Shown: positions 15,218-23,917 of the stretch, piece after piece
Numbering within the stretch: position 1 is the stretch's first letter
How the letters are laid out: every line of letters starts with the position of its first letter
Assembly: GCA_035471625.1 (NCBI GenBank)
Contig: DATIPT010000079.1
Coordinates: forward strand, 1 to 39,287
From: DATEVL01 sp035471625
GTDB lineage: Bacteria > Chloroflexota > Anaerolineae > Anaerolineales > E44-bin32
Direction of reading: 5' to 3'
DNA: 39,287 nucleotides
Program-made: the position numbers and the translations under genes
The notes under the pieces: model-generated
Told to the model about the DNA's origin: nothing
The model's database searches: none
Seen by the model: the letters and a program-made list of their open reading frames with translations, nothing else

Positions 15218-17736
15218 CGGGCAGCCTCGGGTTGAGATGCCAGCAAAGTTACCCGCGTCGGCATCGAGAGGGTTGCGCCGGCGCTCCGCGGGATGAGCGC
15301 CGCACCTTGTGGCACCGAAGGATCGATGACGGCGAGCGCTGTCTGAGACTGACCGTCCCACGCAAGCGAAACCGCCTCGCCATCCCCAACGCCAATGGCG
15401 GTGGCGTCCGACGGATTCAGGGCGATGTAGAGGGAAACCCGGCGGGGATCCAAGACCCGCGAAGGCAGAAGCGTGGTCCCTCGGTCATACAGTCGATGGA
15501 CCGGCACCGCCAGAATCCCCGGTCCCGGCTGCGGCGGAGGTGACATCGGCCAGTCGACATCCTTCGACCCGCCTCGCTCCACCTCGCTCGCCAAGGCCAC
15601 ACCCAACCCCTGCCGATTTTCGTATGCGGTGCCGCCGAAGTACAAATCGTCCCCGCCGACCAGGGGCCACTGCTCTTCGACGCGCGCCAACGCCTGGTAG
15701 CTCAGGTCGTGATAGGCAGGAACAACTTCGGCAATTCGCTCGAGCCAGGCTGCGGCCGAGGTCGGCAAGTCCTTCGCACCGAGCCCCGCGGCCAGGGACG
15801 AGCTGATGCTCCAGTCGGGGCGGGCCTCTCCCCAAGCGGGGACCGCCGGGTAGTAGCGCTGAACTCGGCCCTCCCCGCTGGTCAGGCTGCCCTCTCGCTC
15901 GATGAACGACTGCGCCGGCAGAACCACGTCCGCTGTCGCCGCCGTCTCGGTGAGGAATAATTCCTGAACGATCAGGAAATCGAGCGCTCCCAGGGCCGGT
16001 CCCAGGGACGGATCGTCGCCAAGAGGATCCACGCCTGCGATCAGGGCCGCCTTGGCCTCCCCGAGAACGTCCGCCAACCCCCTACCGGTCGGCCGCCACC
16101 CGAGATCCCAGGCGCCTTGGAGATTCGCCTGTGGCCAAATGCCGACAAGGCCGGACTGTTCCTTCGCGGCGTGCCCGGTCCGTGCAAGTATCGCCGCCGC
16201 GCCCTGGGCCAGGGCGGCTGTTCCCTTGGCGTCCAGACCCTCGGCACCAAAGAAGATCACCAGCTCGGCCGCCGAGCGCAAGGCCTTGCCCGCCGCTTCG
16301 ACTGCCTCCCCGACGAGACCGCGTACGTTCGTCTCCCCGGTTGCTGCCGCGCCGATCCCGAGCAATGCTTCAACCGCCTGCCCGTACTCGTAGCGGATGA
16401 CGTGCGATGCGAACTCATCCAAGCGGGTCCGTCGGGCATTGGCGACGATGACCTCAGCCCCTCGCTCCGCCGCCTTGCGCAGGCGCAGCCACCAGATCGG
16501 GGCCTCCTCGTGAAGGTCGCTGGCGATCACGAGCACGGCATCGCCGCGCCCGAGTCGTCCGAGATCCGACTGGCTGCCCAAGCCGAAGCGTCGGACGAAA
16601 TCGCCTCCGCCCATCGGCGCGTCCAGCACCGGTCGGCCGCCAACGGTTTCGACCGCCGTGCGCAGGGCCATCAGGTCCTCATTCGAGAGCCGCCCGGAGG
16701 CGATCCCCACAAGCCGGCTCCCGGCGGTCCGCATCCCTTCGGCGGCGGTCTCCAGGGCTTCGTCCCAGGTGGCTTCGACCAGGCGACCGTCCTTGCGGAC
16801 CAGGGGAGTCTTCAGCCGTTCCGGGCTGGCTGCGAAGTGATAGGCGAAACGGCCCTTGTCACAGATCCAGGTCTCATTGACCGCTTCGTTCTGACGCGGC
16901 ATGACCCGCTTGACGACTTCCAGGCCGCCGGATACCGCTTCCCGACGCGTGTTCAGCGTCAGGTTGCAGCCCACCGGGCAGTGCGGGCAAATCGACGCCG
17001 CGGCGTTCAACTCCCACGGCCGGGCCCCGAAACGGAAATCGGCGGTCGTCAGCGCACCCACCGGGCAGATGTCGGTTGTGTTGCCGGAGAAGTAGGAGTC
17101 GAAGCCGGGATCGGAGAAGGTCACGATCTCCAGTTTCCGGCCCCGCTCGAAGAAGCCCAGCACCGGATCGCCGGCGATCTCCTCCTGGAAGCGGACACAG
17201 CGGGCGCACTGGATGCATCGCTCTCGATCGAGGACGATCAGATCACCGAGCGGGACTCGCTTGTCGAGGCGGATCTTGTCATCGAACAGGAACCGGCTCT
17301 TCCCCGGCCCATGCTCGAGGGTGAGGTTCTGGAGAGGGCACTCACCGCCCTTGTCGCAGATCGGGCAGTCGAGCGGATGCGAGGTCAGCAAGAACTCGAC
17401 CACCTCGTTGCGCCCCTGCCGGGCCTTCTCGCTGCTGACCCGGACATCCCAGCCTTCGCCGACGGGGGTCGTGCACGCGGTCTCCAGCTTTGGACCGTAC
17501 TGCAGAACCGGGGTGCCGTGGTCGTCGACCTGCACTTCGCCTGTGGCGCGGTCCCGCACAGGCCGGCCGATCTCAACCAGACACATGCGGCACATGCCGA
17601 CTGGCTCGAGCTTCGGGTGATAGCAGAAGACGGGAATGTCGACGCCGACTCGCTTGGCGGCGTCGACGATCAACGTCCCCGGGGGAACCCGGACCTCCCG
17701 GCCGTCAATGGTGAGGCGCACGTCGCCGGCCGTCAT
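15214..17736 (-). CDS. nuoG: NADH:quinone oxidoreductase subunit G (iron-sulfur chain)
   Basis: This 840-residue electron-transfer subunit has an N-terminal [2Fe-2S] ferredoxin domain with Cys 38, 49, 52 and 88. A His/Cys-ligated cluster follows (H120, C124, C127, C133 in HPLDCPICDKGGECP), then a CIQCARCV...CPVGAL cluster. An extra [4Fe-4S] motif, CPHCPVGC...CDKG, opens the molybdopterin-oxidoreductase-like domain. The second half resembles that domain but is degenerate, as usual for NuoG. It overlaps nuoF by 4 bp and nuoH by 4 bp. Confidence 0.96.
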   Translation of the reverse strand: MTAGDVRLTIDGREVRVPPGTLIVDAAKRVGVDIPVFCYHPKLEPVGMCRMCLVEIGRPVRDRATGEVQVDDHGTPVLQYGPKLETACTTPVGEGWDVRVSSEKARQGRNEVVEFLLTSHPLDCPICDKGGECPLQNLTLEHGPGKSRFLFDDKIRLDKRVPLGDLIVLDRERCIQCARCVRFQEEIAGDPVLGFFERGRKLEIVTFSDPGFDSYFSGNTTDICPVGALTTADFRFGARPWELNAAASICPHCPVGCNLTLNTRREAVSGGLEVVKRVMPRQNEAVNETWICDKGRFAYHFAASPERLKTPLVRKDGRLVEATWDEALETAAEGMRTAGSRLVGIASGRLSNEDLMALRTAVETVGGRPVLDAPMGGGDFVRRFGLGSQSDLGRLGRGDAVLVIASDLHEEAPIWWLRLRKAAERGAEVIVANARRTRLDEFASHVIRYEYGQAVEALLGIGAAATGETNVRGLVGEAVEAAGKALRSAAELVIFFGAEGLDAKGTAALAQGAAAILARTGHAAKEQSGLVGIWPQANLQGAWDLGWRPTGRGLADVLGEAKAALIAGVDPLGDDPSLGPALGALDFLIVQELFLTETAATADVVLPAQSFIEREGSLTSGEGRVQRYYPAVPAWGEARPDWSISSSLAAGLGAKDLPTSAAAWLERIAEVVPAYHDLSYQALARVEEQWPLVGGDDLYFGGTAYENRQGLGVALASEVERGGSKDVDWPMSPPPQPGPGILAVPVHRLYDRGTTLLPSRVLDPRRVSLYIALNPSDATAIGVGDGEAVSLAWDGQSQTALAVIDPSVPQGAALIPRSAGATLSMPTRVTLLASQPEAAR

Positions 17737-18989
17737 CGTCCGTCCCCTTCATGGGCAACGAAATCCGCGCGGAAGCGTTCGACCCCCGAGGTCACCGGCA
17801 TGATCGAGAACTCACCCAAGGGACACAGGCACTTGCCCTCGATCCCGCGGGCCACGGCATACAAACCATCGACCTGCCCTTCGCCGTCCTGGCCCGAGTG
17901 CAGCCGTTCGAGCACCCGCAGCATCCAGAATGTGCCTTCCCGGCAAGGCGTGCACTTCCCACACGACTCGTGCTTGAAGAAGCGGGTCGTCTTGAGGGCG
18001 ACCCAGGCGACGTCGACCGTGTCGTCCATCACGATGACGGAAGCCGAGCCGAGCATCGAGCCGACTTTCGGGACCGACTCATAGTCCATCGGCGTATCGA
18101 GCACCTCGTCGGTGGCGGGAAGGATCGGCGCAGAGGCGCCGGCCGGGAGGATCGCCTTGATCTTGCGCCCTCCGGCGACGCCGCCGCCATGGTCGAAGAT
18201 CAAGGTCCGGAAGGTCGTACCCAGCGGTAGTTCGTAGTTGCCCGGCTGGGCGACGTGCCCGGAAAGCGAGAACACTTTCGGCCCGGCGCTGTCCTTCGTC
18301 CCGATTGACCGGTACCACTCGGCGCCGCGCTCCAGGATCGGGGGAAGATTGGTCAGAGTCTCGACGTTGTTGACGACCGTCGGCCGACCGAACAGGCCCT
18401 TGGCCGCCGGAAACGGCGGCCGGAGCCGTGGCTGGCCCAGTTTTCCTTCCATCGACTCGAGCAGGGCCGTCTCCTCGCCGCAGATGTAGGCCCCGGCTCC
18501 CAGGTGCACGTAGACCTCCAGCGAAAAGTCGCTGCCGAAGATCTTCGGCCCGAGCAGGTTCTTCTGACGGGCCTCGGCGATCCGGACTTCCAACTCGTGG
18601 GCCAGATCCCAGAACTCGCCGCGACAGTAGACATAGGCCGTGGAGGCCCGCGCCGCGTAGGCACACAGCGCGATCCCTTCCAGGAGCTGGAACGGGTTGC
18701 GCTCCATGATCTCCCGGTCTTTGAACGTCCCCGGTTCCGACTCGTCGGCGTTGACGACGACGTAGCGCGGGAAGACATCGGGGGTTAGGAAGCCCCACTT
18801 GACGCCGGTCGGGAACCCGGCCCCACCCCGGCCGCGCAGCCCGGAGGCTTTCACGATGTCGATCACGTCCTGGGGCGACTTCTCGGCGATTGTACGTCGC
18901 AGGGTCTCGAAGCCCCCATGGCGCTGATAGACCTCAAGCCGATCAAGGTCGGGAATGTCGCGATGGCGGAGCAGGATGTGGTCAGCCAT
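17733..18989 (-). CDS. nuoF: NADH:quinone oxidoreductase subunit F (NADH/FMN site)
   Basis: NuoF binds NADH and FMN and starts the electron chain. The protein has 418 residues. The FMN/NADH glycine-rich loop GLRGRGGAGFPTG (50-62), the NADESEPGTFKDR segment, the GAYICGEETALLESMEG loop and the N3 cluster SCGKCTPCREG with a late CLCPLGEF cysteine are all present. The subunit should therefore oxidise NADH, unlike clusters that lack NuoEFG. It overlaps nuoE by 8 bp. Confidence 0.97.
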   Translation of the reverse strand: MADHILLRHRDIPDLDRLEVYQRHGGFETLRRTIAEKSPQDVIDIVKASGLRGRGGAGFPTGVKWGFLTPDVFPRYVVVNADESEPGTFKDREIMERNPFQLLEGIALCAYAARASTAYVYCRGEFWDLAHELEVRIAEARQKNLLGPKIFGSDFSLEVYVHLGAGAYICGEETALLESMEGKLGQPRLRPPFPAAKGLFGRPTVVNNVETLTNLPPILERGAEWYRSIGTKDSAGPKVFSLSGHVAQPGNYELPLGTTFRTLIFDHGGGVAGGRKIKAILPAGASAPILPATDEVLDTPMDYESVPKVGSMLGSASVIVMDDTVDVAWVALKTTRFFKHESCGKCTPCREGTFWMLRVLERLHSGQDGEGQVDGLYAVARGIEGKCLCPLGEFSIMPVTSGVERFRADFVAHEGDGR

Positions 18990-19503
18990 GCTTCTTCCTG
19001 ACCTCGGCGACCCACGCCATCGCCGATTCCACGGTCTGGTTCTCGCGATAGTGGATCCCCTGGTCGTCCTGGACCTGGAACATCGGGGCCCGATCGCATC
19101 CGGCCAGGCACATGACTTCCTCGACGGTGATCACCCCGTCGGCGGTGGTCTCCCCGAGGCGGATGCCCAGATTCTCGCAGACCTGGCGGGCGAACGTTTC
19201 GGCGCCGCGCAGGGCGCACGGCAGGTCGGTGCAGATCTGCATCCGCACCGAGCCGGCGGCCTCGTCGTGGTAGAGGCTGTAGAAACCGACCAGCGAGCCA
19301 ACCTGGGTCGGACTCAAATCGAGGATCCCGGCGATTTCTTCCAGCGCCGCCTTCGAGACGTGCCCGTATTCGTGCTGAGCAAGATACAGCAGGGGCATCA
19401 CAGCCGAGCGCTTTTGGTCTGAGGGATAGCGCGCCAGAATGGCCTCGATCTGCGCGGCGTGCTTCTCCAACAAGATCCCGACCCGCGGCCCAGAGGCAGT
19501 CAT
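18982..19503 (-). CDS. nuoE: NADH:quinone oxidoreductase subunit E ([2Fe-2S] N1a)
   Basis: This 173-residue thioredoxin-like [2Fe-2S] protein has ligands Cys 91, 96, 132 and 136 (CTDLPC and CLAGC). The N-terminal helical bundle includes YPSDQKRSAVMPLLYLAQHE, the usual NuoE helical region. It partners with NuoF at the NADH site. It overlaps nuoD by 4 bp (ATGA). Confidence 0.96.
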   Translation of the reverse strand: MTASGPRVGILLEKHAAQIEAILARYPSDQKRSAVMPLLYLAQHEYGHVSKAALEEIAGILDLSPTQVGSLVGFYSLYHDEAAGSVRMQICTDLPCALRGAETFARQVCENLGIRLGETTADGVITVEEVMCLAGCDRAPMFQVQDDQGIHYRENQTVESAMAWVAEVRKKHG

Positions 19504-20729
19504 CGGTCGACGTCTCCCAGAACGATGTCCAGGCTGCCGATGATCCCGACCAGATCGGCTACCAGGTGGCCGCGGGCGAGAGTCGGCAGCGCCTGCATGT
19601 TGGCGAAACTCGGCGTGCGGAAATGGACGCGGTGAGGCTTGGGGCCCCCATTTCCCTCAAGGTAGCAGGCCAATAGGCCGCGAGGCGATTCGACCGGCAG
19701 ATAGACCGATCCGACCGGCGCCGAGAACCCCTCGGTCCAGAGCTTGAAGTGGTGGATCAGGGCTTCCATGCTCACCCCGATCTCGGACCTCGGAGGCGGG
19801 ACGATCTTGCGATCGTCGGCAATGAACGGGCCACCGGGCAGGCGGTCGAGGGCCTGCTCGACGATCCGGAGCGACTGGCGCATCTCCTCCATCCGGATCA
19901 GGTACCGATCGTAGACATCTCCATGGCTGCCGGTGGGCACGTCGAAGTCGTACTGCTCATACCCGGAGTAGGGCTGCAACTTGCGCATGTCGATCGCCGG
20001 CCCCGAGCCGCGCAAGGCCGGACCGGTCATCCCGAGGCGCAGGGCCGTCTCCGCGTCGGCGACACCAATGTTGCGCGTCCGATCGATCCACAGCGCGTTC
20101 TTGCTCAGGAGCCCTTCATACTGACGGATGCGAGCCGGGAAGGTCTTCAGGATCTCCCGAACGGCCGGTTCGAACTCCGGAGGCACGTCGCGCCACAATC
20201 CGCCCGGGCGGAAGTACGAGGTCATCATGCGCTGCCCGGAGCACATCTCGAGGACATCCAGGATCACTTCACGTTCCCGGAAGCAGTACAGGAACACCGA
20301 CATTGCCGCCAGATCGAGGGCGTGCGTCGCAAGCCAGACCATGTGCGACGCAATGCGCTGGAGTTCGCACAGGATGACCCGCACCGCCTGCGCGCGCGGC
20401 GGCGCCTCGACATCCATGAGCTTCTCGACGGCCAGGACGTAGGCCAAGACGTTGCCCATCGTGTTCAGGTAGTCCATGCGATCGGTCATCACAATCGCCT
20501 GGGTGAAGGTCTTGGCCTCCATGTTCTTCTCGATCCCGGTATGGAGGAAACCGACATCGGGGATGCAACTGATGATCCGCTCGCCGTCCAGCTCGAGCAG
20601 CAGGCGCAGCACCCCGTGGGTGCTCGGGTGCTGCGGGCCCATGTTGAGAAGCATCGTCTCGCCCCGGAGCGCGCGCTCCGAGACCAGATGCTTCAGTTCG
20701 TCGACCGTGATCTCGAGGGTCTCGGTCAC
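19500..20729 (-). CDS. nuoD: NADH:quinone oxidoreductase subunit D
   Basis: NuoD is the 49-kDa quinone-site subunit. From GTG 20729 it has 409 residues. The start is supported by AGGAG about 10 nt upstream, overlapping the nuoC stop; a longer frame to 21011 lies inside nuoC and encodes a low-complexity Ser/Arg-rich shadow. Signatures are LNMGPQHPSTHGVLRLLLEL, the FLHTGIEKNMEAK helix, SGPAIDMRK and the C-terminal SLDIVLGDVDR. It is separate from NuoC, unlike the fused NuoCD of enterobacteria. Confidence 0.96.
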   Translation of the reverse strand: MTETLEITVDELKHLVSERALRGETMLLNMGPQHPSTHGVLRLLLELDGERIISCIPDVGFLHTGIEKNMEAKTFTQAIVMTDRMDYLNTMGNVLAYVLAVEKLMDVEAPPRAQAVRVILCELQRIASHMVWLATHALDLAAMSVFLYCFREREVILDVLEMCSGQRMMTSYFRPGGLWRDVPPEFEPAVREILKTFPARIRQYEGLLSKNALWIDRTRNIGVADAETALRLGMTGPALRGSGPAIDMRKLQPYSGYEQYDFDVPTGSHGDVYDRYLIRMEEMRQSLRIVEQALDRLPGGPFIADDRKIVPPPRSEIGVSMEALIHHFKLWTEGFSAPVGSVYLPVESPRGLLACYLEGNGGPKPHRVHFRTPSFANMQALPTLARGHLVADLVGIIGSLDIVLGDVDR

Positions 20730-20736
20730 GTTCCGG

Positions 20737-21258
20737 TCACTCCTGCGCGTACGGCTTGCGCCGGTCGATCTCATCAAAGTTGAACGAGAACTGGACTTCC
20801 TCGTACCCCAGCGGGTGGTCCTTGCGGAGCGGGTGGCCGACCCAATCGTGCGGGAGCAGGATCCGCCGCAAGTCGGAATGGCCCCGGAAAGTGATCCCAA
20901 ACAGATCGAAAACCTCGCGCTCGTGCCAGTTGGCCGCCGGGTAGACCGGCTCAAGGCTCTCGATCTCAGGGGCCTTCCCCGGGAGCCGGGCCCGCAACCG
21001 GACGAAGGCATTCCCGCCTGTCGAGTAGAAGACGTAGATCAACGAGAAGCGCGGATCCTCGGGATACGAGTCGGACGCGGTCAGCCCGGCCAGCAGATCA
21101 AAGGGAGGATCGATCGACTGGCGCAGGCGGCGAGCCGCCGCCAACAGCCCGGCGGAGGCGATCTCAACCGTCGTGTCGGCGCGGAAGACCTCGATCGCCA
21201 CCACAGCGTCGCCGAGGTTGGTCTGCAGATCTTCGACGGCTCTTTCCGTCAGGCCCAT
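20737..21258 (-). CDS. nuoC: NADH:quinone oxidoreductase subunit C
   Basis: NuoC is the 30-kDa peripheral-arm subunit. The signature YPAANWHEREVFDLFGITFR and the C-terminal HDWVGHPLRKDHPLGYEEV are diagnostic. The product is 173 residues from ATG 21258, or 187 from ATG 21300. I prefer 21258 because a GGAGAAGG lies upstream and the first 14 residues of the longer form look unlike the family; this choice is uncertain. Confidence 0.9.
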   Translation of the reverse strand: MGLTERAVEDLQTNLGDAVVAIEVFRADTTVEIASAGLLAAARRLRQSIDPPFDLLAGLTASDSYPEDPRFSLIYVFYSTGGNAFVRLRARLPGKAPEIESLEPVYPAANWHEREVFDLFGITFRGHSDLRRILLPHDWVGHPLRKDHPLGYEEVQFSFNFDEIDRRKPYAQE

Positions 21259-21304
21259 CGGACCGCCATCCTTCTCCACGCCGCCGATCCCTCGGCGCAT
21301 CGGG

Positions 21305-21787
21305 CTAGGCCCAGGTCTGGATCTTCTCGCCGCGAACCTTCTGATGCACGGTCAGGATCCCGTGGATCAGGGCCTCCGGCCGCGGAGGGCAGCCGGCGAC
21401 ATAAACATCGACCGGGACGACTTCATCCACGCCCTGGACAATGGCGTAGTTGTTGAAGATCCCGCCGCAGGAGGCGCAATCGCCCATCGAGACGACCCAT
21501 TTCGGGTCGGGCATCTGGTCGTACAGGCGCCGCAGAACGGGCGCCATCTTCCGGGTGACCCGGCCTGCCACGATCATCAGGTCGCTCTGACGCGGGCTGG
21601 CCCGCATCAGTTCCATCCCGAACCGGCTCATATCGTAGTTGGAGGCCTGGGCACCCATCATTTCGATCGCACAGCAGGCCAGGCCGAACAGCATCGGCCA
21701 CATTGCGTAGGTCCGGCTCCAGTTGACCGCCTGCTCCAGGGTCGTCGTGACGATCCCCAAGTTCCCCAGTTTCTGCTCTACTCCCAT
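21305..21787 (-). CDS. nuoB: NADH:quinone oxidoreductase subunit B (cluster N2)
   Basis: NuoB holds the terminal [4Fe-4S] cluster N2 that reduces quinone. The protein has 160 residues. Ligands are the tandem Cys 38-39 (FGLACCAIEMM), Cys 103 (GDCASCGG) and Cys 133 (AGCPPRPEAL). ATG 21787 is chosen because it gives the normal short N-terminus and overlaps the nuoA end by 10 bp, implying translational coupling. A longer in-frame extension runs through nuoA and is spurious. Confidence 0.96.
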   Translation of the reverse strand: MGVEQKLGNLGIVTTTLEQAVNWSRTYAMWPMLFGLACCAIEMMGAQASNYDMSRFGMELMRASPRQSDLMIVAGRVTRKMAPVLRRLYDQMPDPKWVVSMGDCASCGGIFNNYAIVQGVDEVVPVDVYVAGCPPRPEALIHGILTVHQKVRGEKIQTWA

Positions 21788-22134
21788 TCCATAGCACCTT
21801 TCTTCCACGCGTAAACGTACCCTACCAATAGGATCACGATGAAGACTGCCATTTCCACCAAGCCGAAGGTCCCTAGCCGTCGCAACGACACCGCCCAAGG
21901 CAGCAGAAAGACGATCTCGATATCGAACAGAATGAACAGGACCGCCATCAAGTAGAAGTGCACCGGAACGCGGCGCGCCCCCGGGCCAAAGGGGCGCATC
22001 CCCGACTCGTAGGGCTCCCCCTTGCGCTTGGTCGGACGTCGGGGACCCACCAGATGCCCGACGGCAACACCGGCGACCCCAAGCGCGGTCGCCATGATGA
22101 GAATGATCAGGATCGGCAGGTATTCGGAGGGCAT
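21778..22134 (-). CDS. nuoA: NADH:quinone oxidoreductase subunit A
   Basis: This 118-residue protein has three TM helices and is the first gene of the nuo operon. The signature KGEPYESGMRPFGPGARRVP covers the conserved loop beside the quinone site (family 'YECG', here YESG), and FILFDIEIVFLLPWA is the family helix with acidic residues. The loop cysteine found in many homologues is a serine here. Its promoter lies in the 138-bp gap after rpoD. Confidence 0.96.
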   Translation of the reverse strand: MPSEYLPILIILIMATALGVAGVAVGHLVGPRRPTKRKGEPYESGMRPFGPGARRVPVHFYLMAVLFILFDIEIVFLLPWAVSLRRLGTFGLVEMAVFIVILLVGYVYAWKKGAMEWE

Positions 22135-22194
22135 CGAAGTTGGGGGAACTCGCCAGGTCGGATTAGGAATATATCCCTTTAAGAAATCCTGTAC

Positions 22195-22222
22195 ATTCTA
22201 TCACAAATGCCGCCACGGTCAA
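22195..22222 (-). promoter_or_regulatory. Promoter of the nuo operon
   Basis: On the minus strand TTGACC (22217-22222), a 16-bp spacer ending TGTGA, and TAGAAT (22195-22200) form a strong sigma-70 promoter with a TGA extended -10. The predicted start is near 22188, giving a leader of about 54 nt before nuoA. The leader is A/T-rich in its first part and has no clear Shine-Dalgarno. Confidence 0.7.
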
Positions 22223-22233
22223 TCGGGCCCGAT
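22222..22233. promoter_or_regulatory. 12-bp palindrome abutting the nuo -35 element
   Basis: ATCGGGCCCGAT is a perfect palindrome that shares one base with the -35 hexamer and lies just upstream of it. The position suits a regulator site, but a 12-bp GC-rich palindrome can arise by chance. Confidence 0.35.
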
Positions 22234-22247
22234 CTTTGGGACCGACC

Positions 22248-22264
22248 GGTCGGGAGGCCCGACC
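22248..22264. terminator. Hairpin after rpoD
   Basis: GGTCGGG-CCT-CCCGACC on the minus strand forms a 7-bp stem with a 3-nt loop, starting 9 nt after the rpoD stop. There is no U-tract, so it may only partly stop transcription into nuoA. Confidence 0.45.
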
Positions 22265-22272
22265 CTCCCCCT

Positions 22273-23841
22273 CTAGGGAAGGTAGTCGCGCAAGTGACGA
22301 CTGCGGGTCGGATGGCGGAGCTTGCGAAGCGCCTTGGCTTCGATCTGGCGAATGCGCTCGCGCGTCACGTTGAAGTAGCGGCCGACTTCCTCGAGAGTGT
22401 AGTCCTTTCCATCCAGCAGGCCAAAGCGCATCTGCAGCACCTGTCGCTCGCGCTCCGTCAGAACGGACAGGACACTCTGGACATGTTCCTTCAGCAGCTC
22501 GAGCGCCGCAGCGTCGACCGGCTCGGGCATCGTCTCGTCTTCAATGAAATCGCCCAGGTGGCTCGACTCCTCCGGTCCGACGGGGGTCTCGATCGAGATC
22601 GGTTCCTGGGCGATCCGCAGGATCTTGCGGACCTTGGCGGCCGCCCGGCGCCATTTCCGGTCGACCGATGGGTCGAGTTCGGCCCGTCCGCCGAGGTAGT
22701 CGAGCACCGCCGCCTGGTCTTCCGGCTCCAACATCCCCATTTCAAGCGCCAGTTCCTCGGAGGTCGCGTCGCGACCAAGCTCCTGCAGCAGACGTCGTTG
22801 GGTGCGGTTCAGACGGTTGATCGTCTCGACCATGTGCACCGGGATCCGAATCGTCCGAGCCTGGTCGGCGATGGCCCGGCTGATCGCCTGGCGAATCCAC
22901 CAAGTGGCGTAGGTGCTGAACTTGTAGCCCTTGGCGGGATCGAACTTCTCCACCGCTCGCATCAGTCCGAGGTTGCCTTCCTGGATCAGGTCCAGAAAGG
23001 CGATGCCGCGCCCCATGTATCGCTTGGCGACACTGACGACCAGGCGCAGGTTGGCCTCGCTCAGCGCCGACTTCGACTCATCCGAAAGAATCTGGAGCTC
23101 GCGGAACTCGCGGTCGAGGGCCTTCTCGTCCGGAAGCCAGCCGGAGTAGGTCCGCGGCGTCGGCAGCGGCTTGCCCTTGGCGAGCCGCTCACCCAGCTTG
23201 TCTTGGGCCACGACCGGTATTGTGTACAGCACGAGGAAGAGGTCGATGGCGCTGCGCGCCAGGTTCTCCCAGGTCGGATCGGTCCCCCAGCGACCGTTGT
23301 CAAGCCATGCCCGCAGGTACGACGGACTGTCTCCCTGCCAGGAATGCCGCAGCTGTCGCGCCTCCTCGAGGATGAGGTGCAGATCCGGGGGAGAGCGGCG
23401 CCAGCGCTTCGCATCTTCGATCACCCGTTTCCACAGGGTCCGCATGTACTCGTAGAAAGCGACGTGGAGCTCAGCCAACGTCGGTCGGCCTCGGCCGGGC
23501 CCCGCCGGCTTGGCCAGCTCCAGGCGGAACGGAGCTTCGCGCCGCACGGACAGCCACAGCTCCTGGTCGGGCGACAGCAGGTCTTCGCGTCCAATATCCT
23601 TGAGGTAGAGGCGAACGGTATCGTCGCCGGCGTCACCGCCGCTTTCGGCGGCGGCCTCCTCGGCCTCCGATTCCGCTTCGGATTCGACCTCGACCTCGAG
23701 GATTTCGTCGTAGTCGGGTTCAACCTCGGCCGTCGTCTCAGCCTCTTCCCCGACCGACTCCGAATCGGGTCCGTCGTCCGAACCCGCTTCCGCCTCTCCC
23801 AACGTATCGAGTGTCTCGAAGTCGTCGTCCCGCTCAGTCAT
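22273..23841 (-). CDS. rpoD: RNA polymerase housekeeping sigma factor (RpoD/SigA)
   Basis: This is a primary sigma factor of 522 residues from ATG 23841; the 60 residues above it in frame are Arg/Gly-rich shadow, and GAAGGG lies upstream of this ATG. Residues 1-73 are very acidic and replace a normal region 1.1. Region 1.2 (VRLYLKDIGREDLLSPDQE, 76-94) follows. A non-conserved insert of about 150 residues precedes region 2 at about 253-340. Region 2.4 reads FSTYATWWIRQAISRAI with IRIPVHM after it, the standard -10 recognition helix. Region 4.2 near the C-terminus has YTLEEVGRYFNVTRERIRQI for -35 binding. These intact elements agree with the TTGACC/TAGAAT promoters in the window. It is last in the recO-glyQS-dnaG-rpoD group, 76 nt after dnaG. 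Confidence 0.95.
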   Translation of the reverse strand: MTERDDDFETLDTLGEAEAGSDDGPDSESVGEEAETTAEVEPDYDEILEVEVESEAESEAEEAAAESGGDAGDDTVRLYLKDIGREDLLSPDQELWLSVRREAPFRLELAKPAGPGRGRPTLAELHVAFYEYMRTLWKRVIEDAKRWRRSPPDLHLILEEARQLRHSWQGDSPSYLRAWLDNGRWGTDPTWENLARSAIDLFLVLYTIPVVAQDKLGERLAKGKPLPTPRTYSGWLPDEKALDREFRELQILSDESKSALSEANLRLVVSVAKRYMGRGIAFLDLIQEGNLGLMRAVEKFDPAKGYKFSTYATWWIRQAISRAIADQARTIRIPVHMVETINRLNRTQRRLLQELGRDATSEELALEMGMLEPEDQAAVLDYLGGRAELDPSVDRKWRRAAAKVRKILRIAQEPISIETPVGPEESSHLGDFIEDETMPEPVDAAALELLKEHVQSVLSVLTERERQVLQMRFGLLDGKDYTLEEVGRYFNVTRERIRQIEAKALRKLRHPTRSRHLRDYLP

Positions 23842-23917
23842 CCCTCGCCCTTCACACCGACGCCGCGCCAGCGATTCGCCGCCCAACCATGCCCCGCACC
23901 TTCCACGGCCCGAGCCG

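Noticed and set aside
16117..18084. 655-codon open frame opposite nuoG and the nuoF end
   Set aside because: Antisense shadow of Cys-rich NuoG/NuoF motifs.
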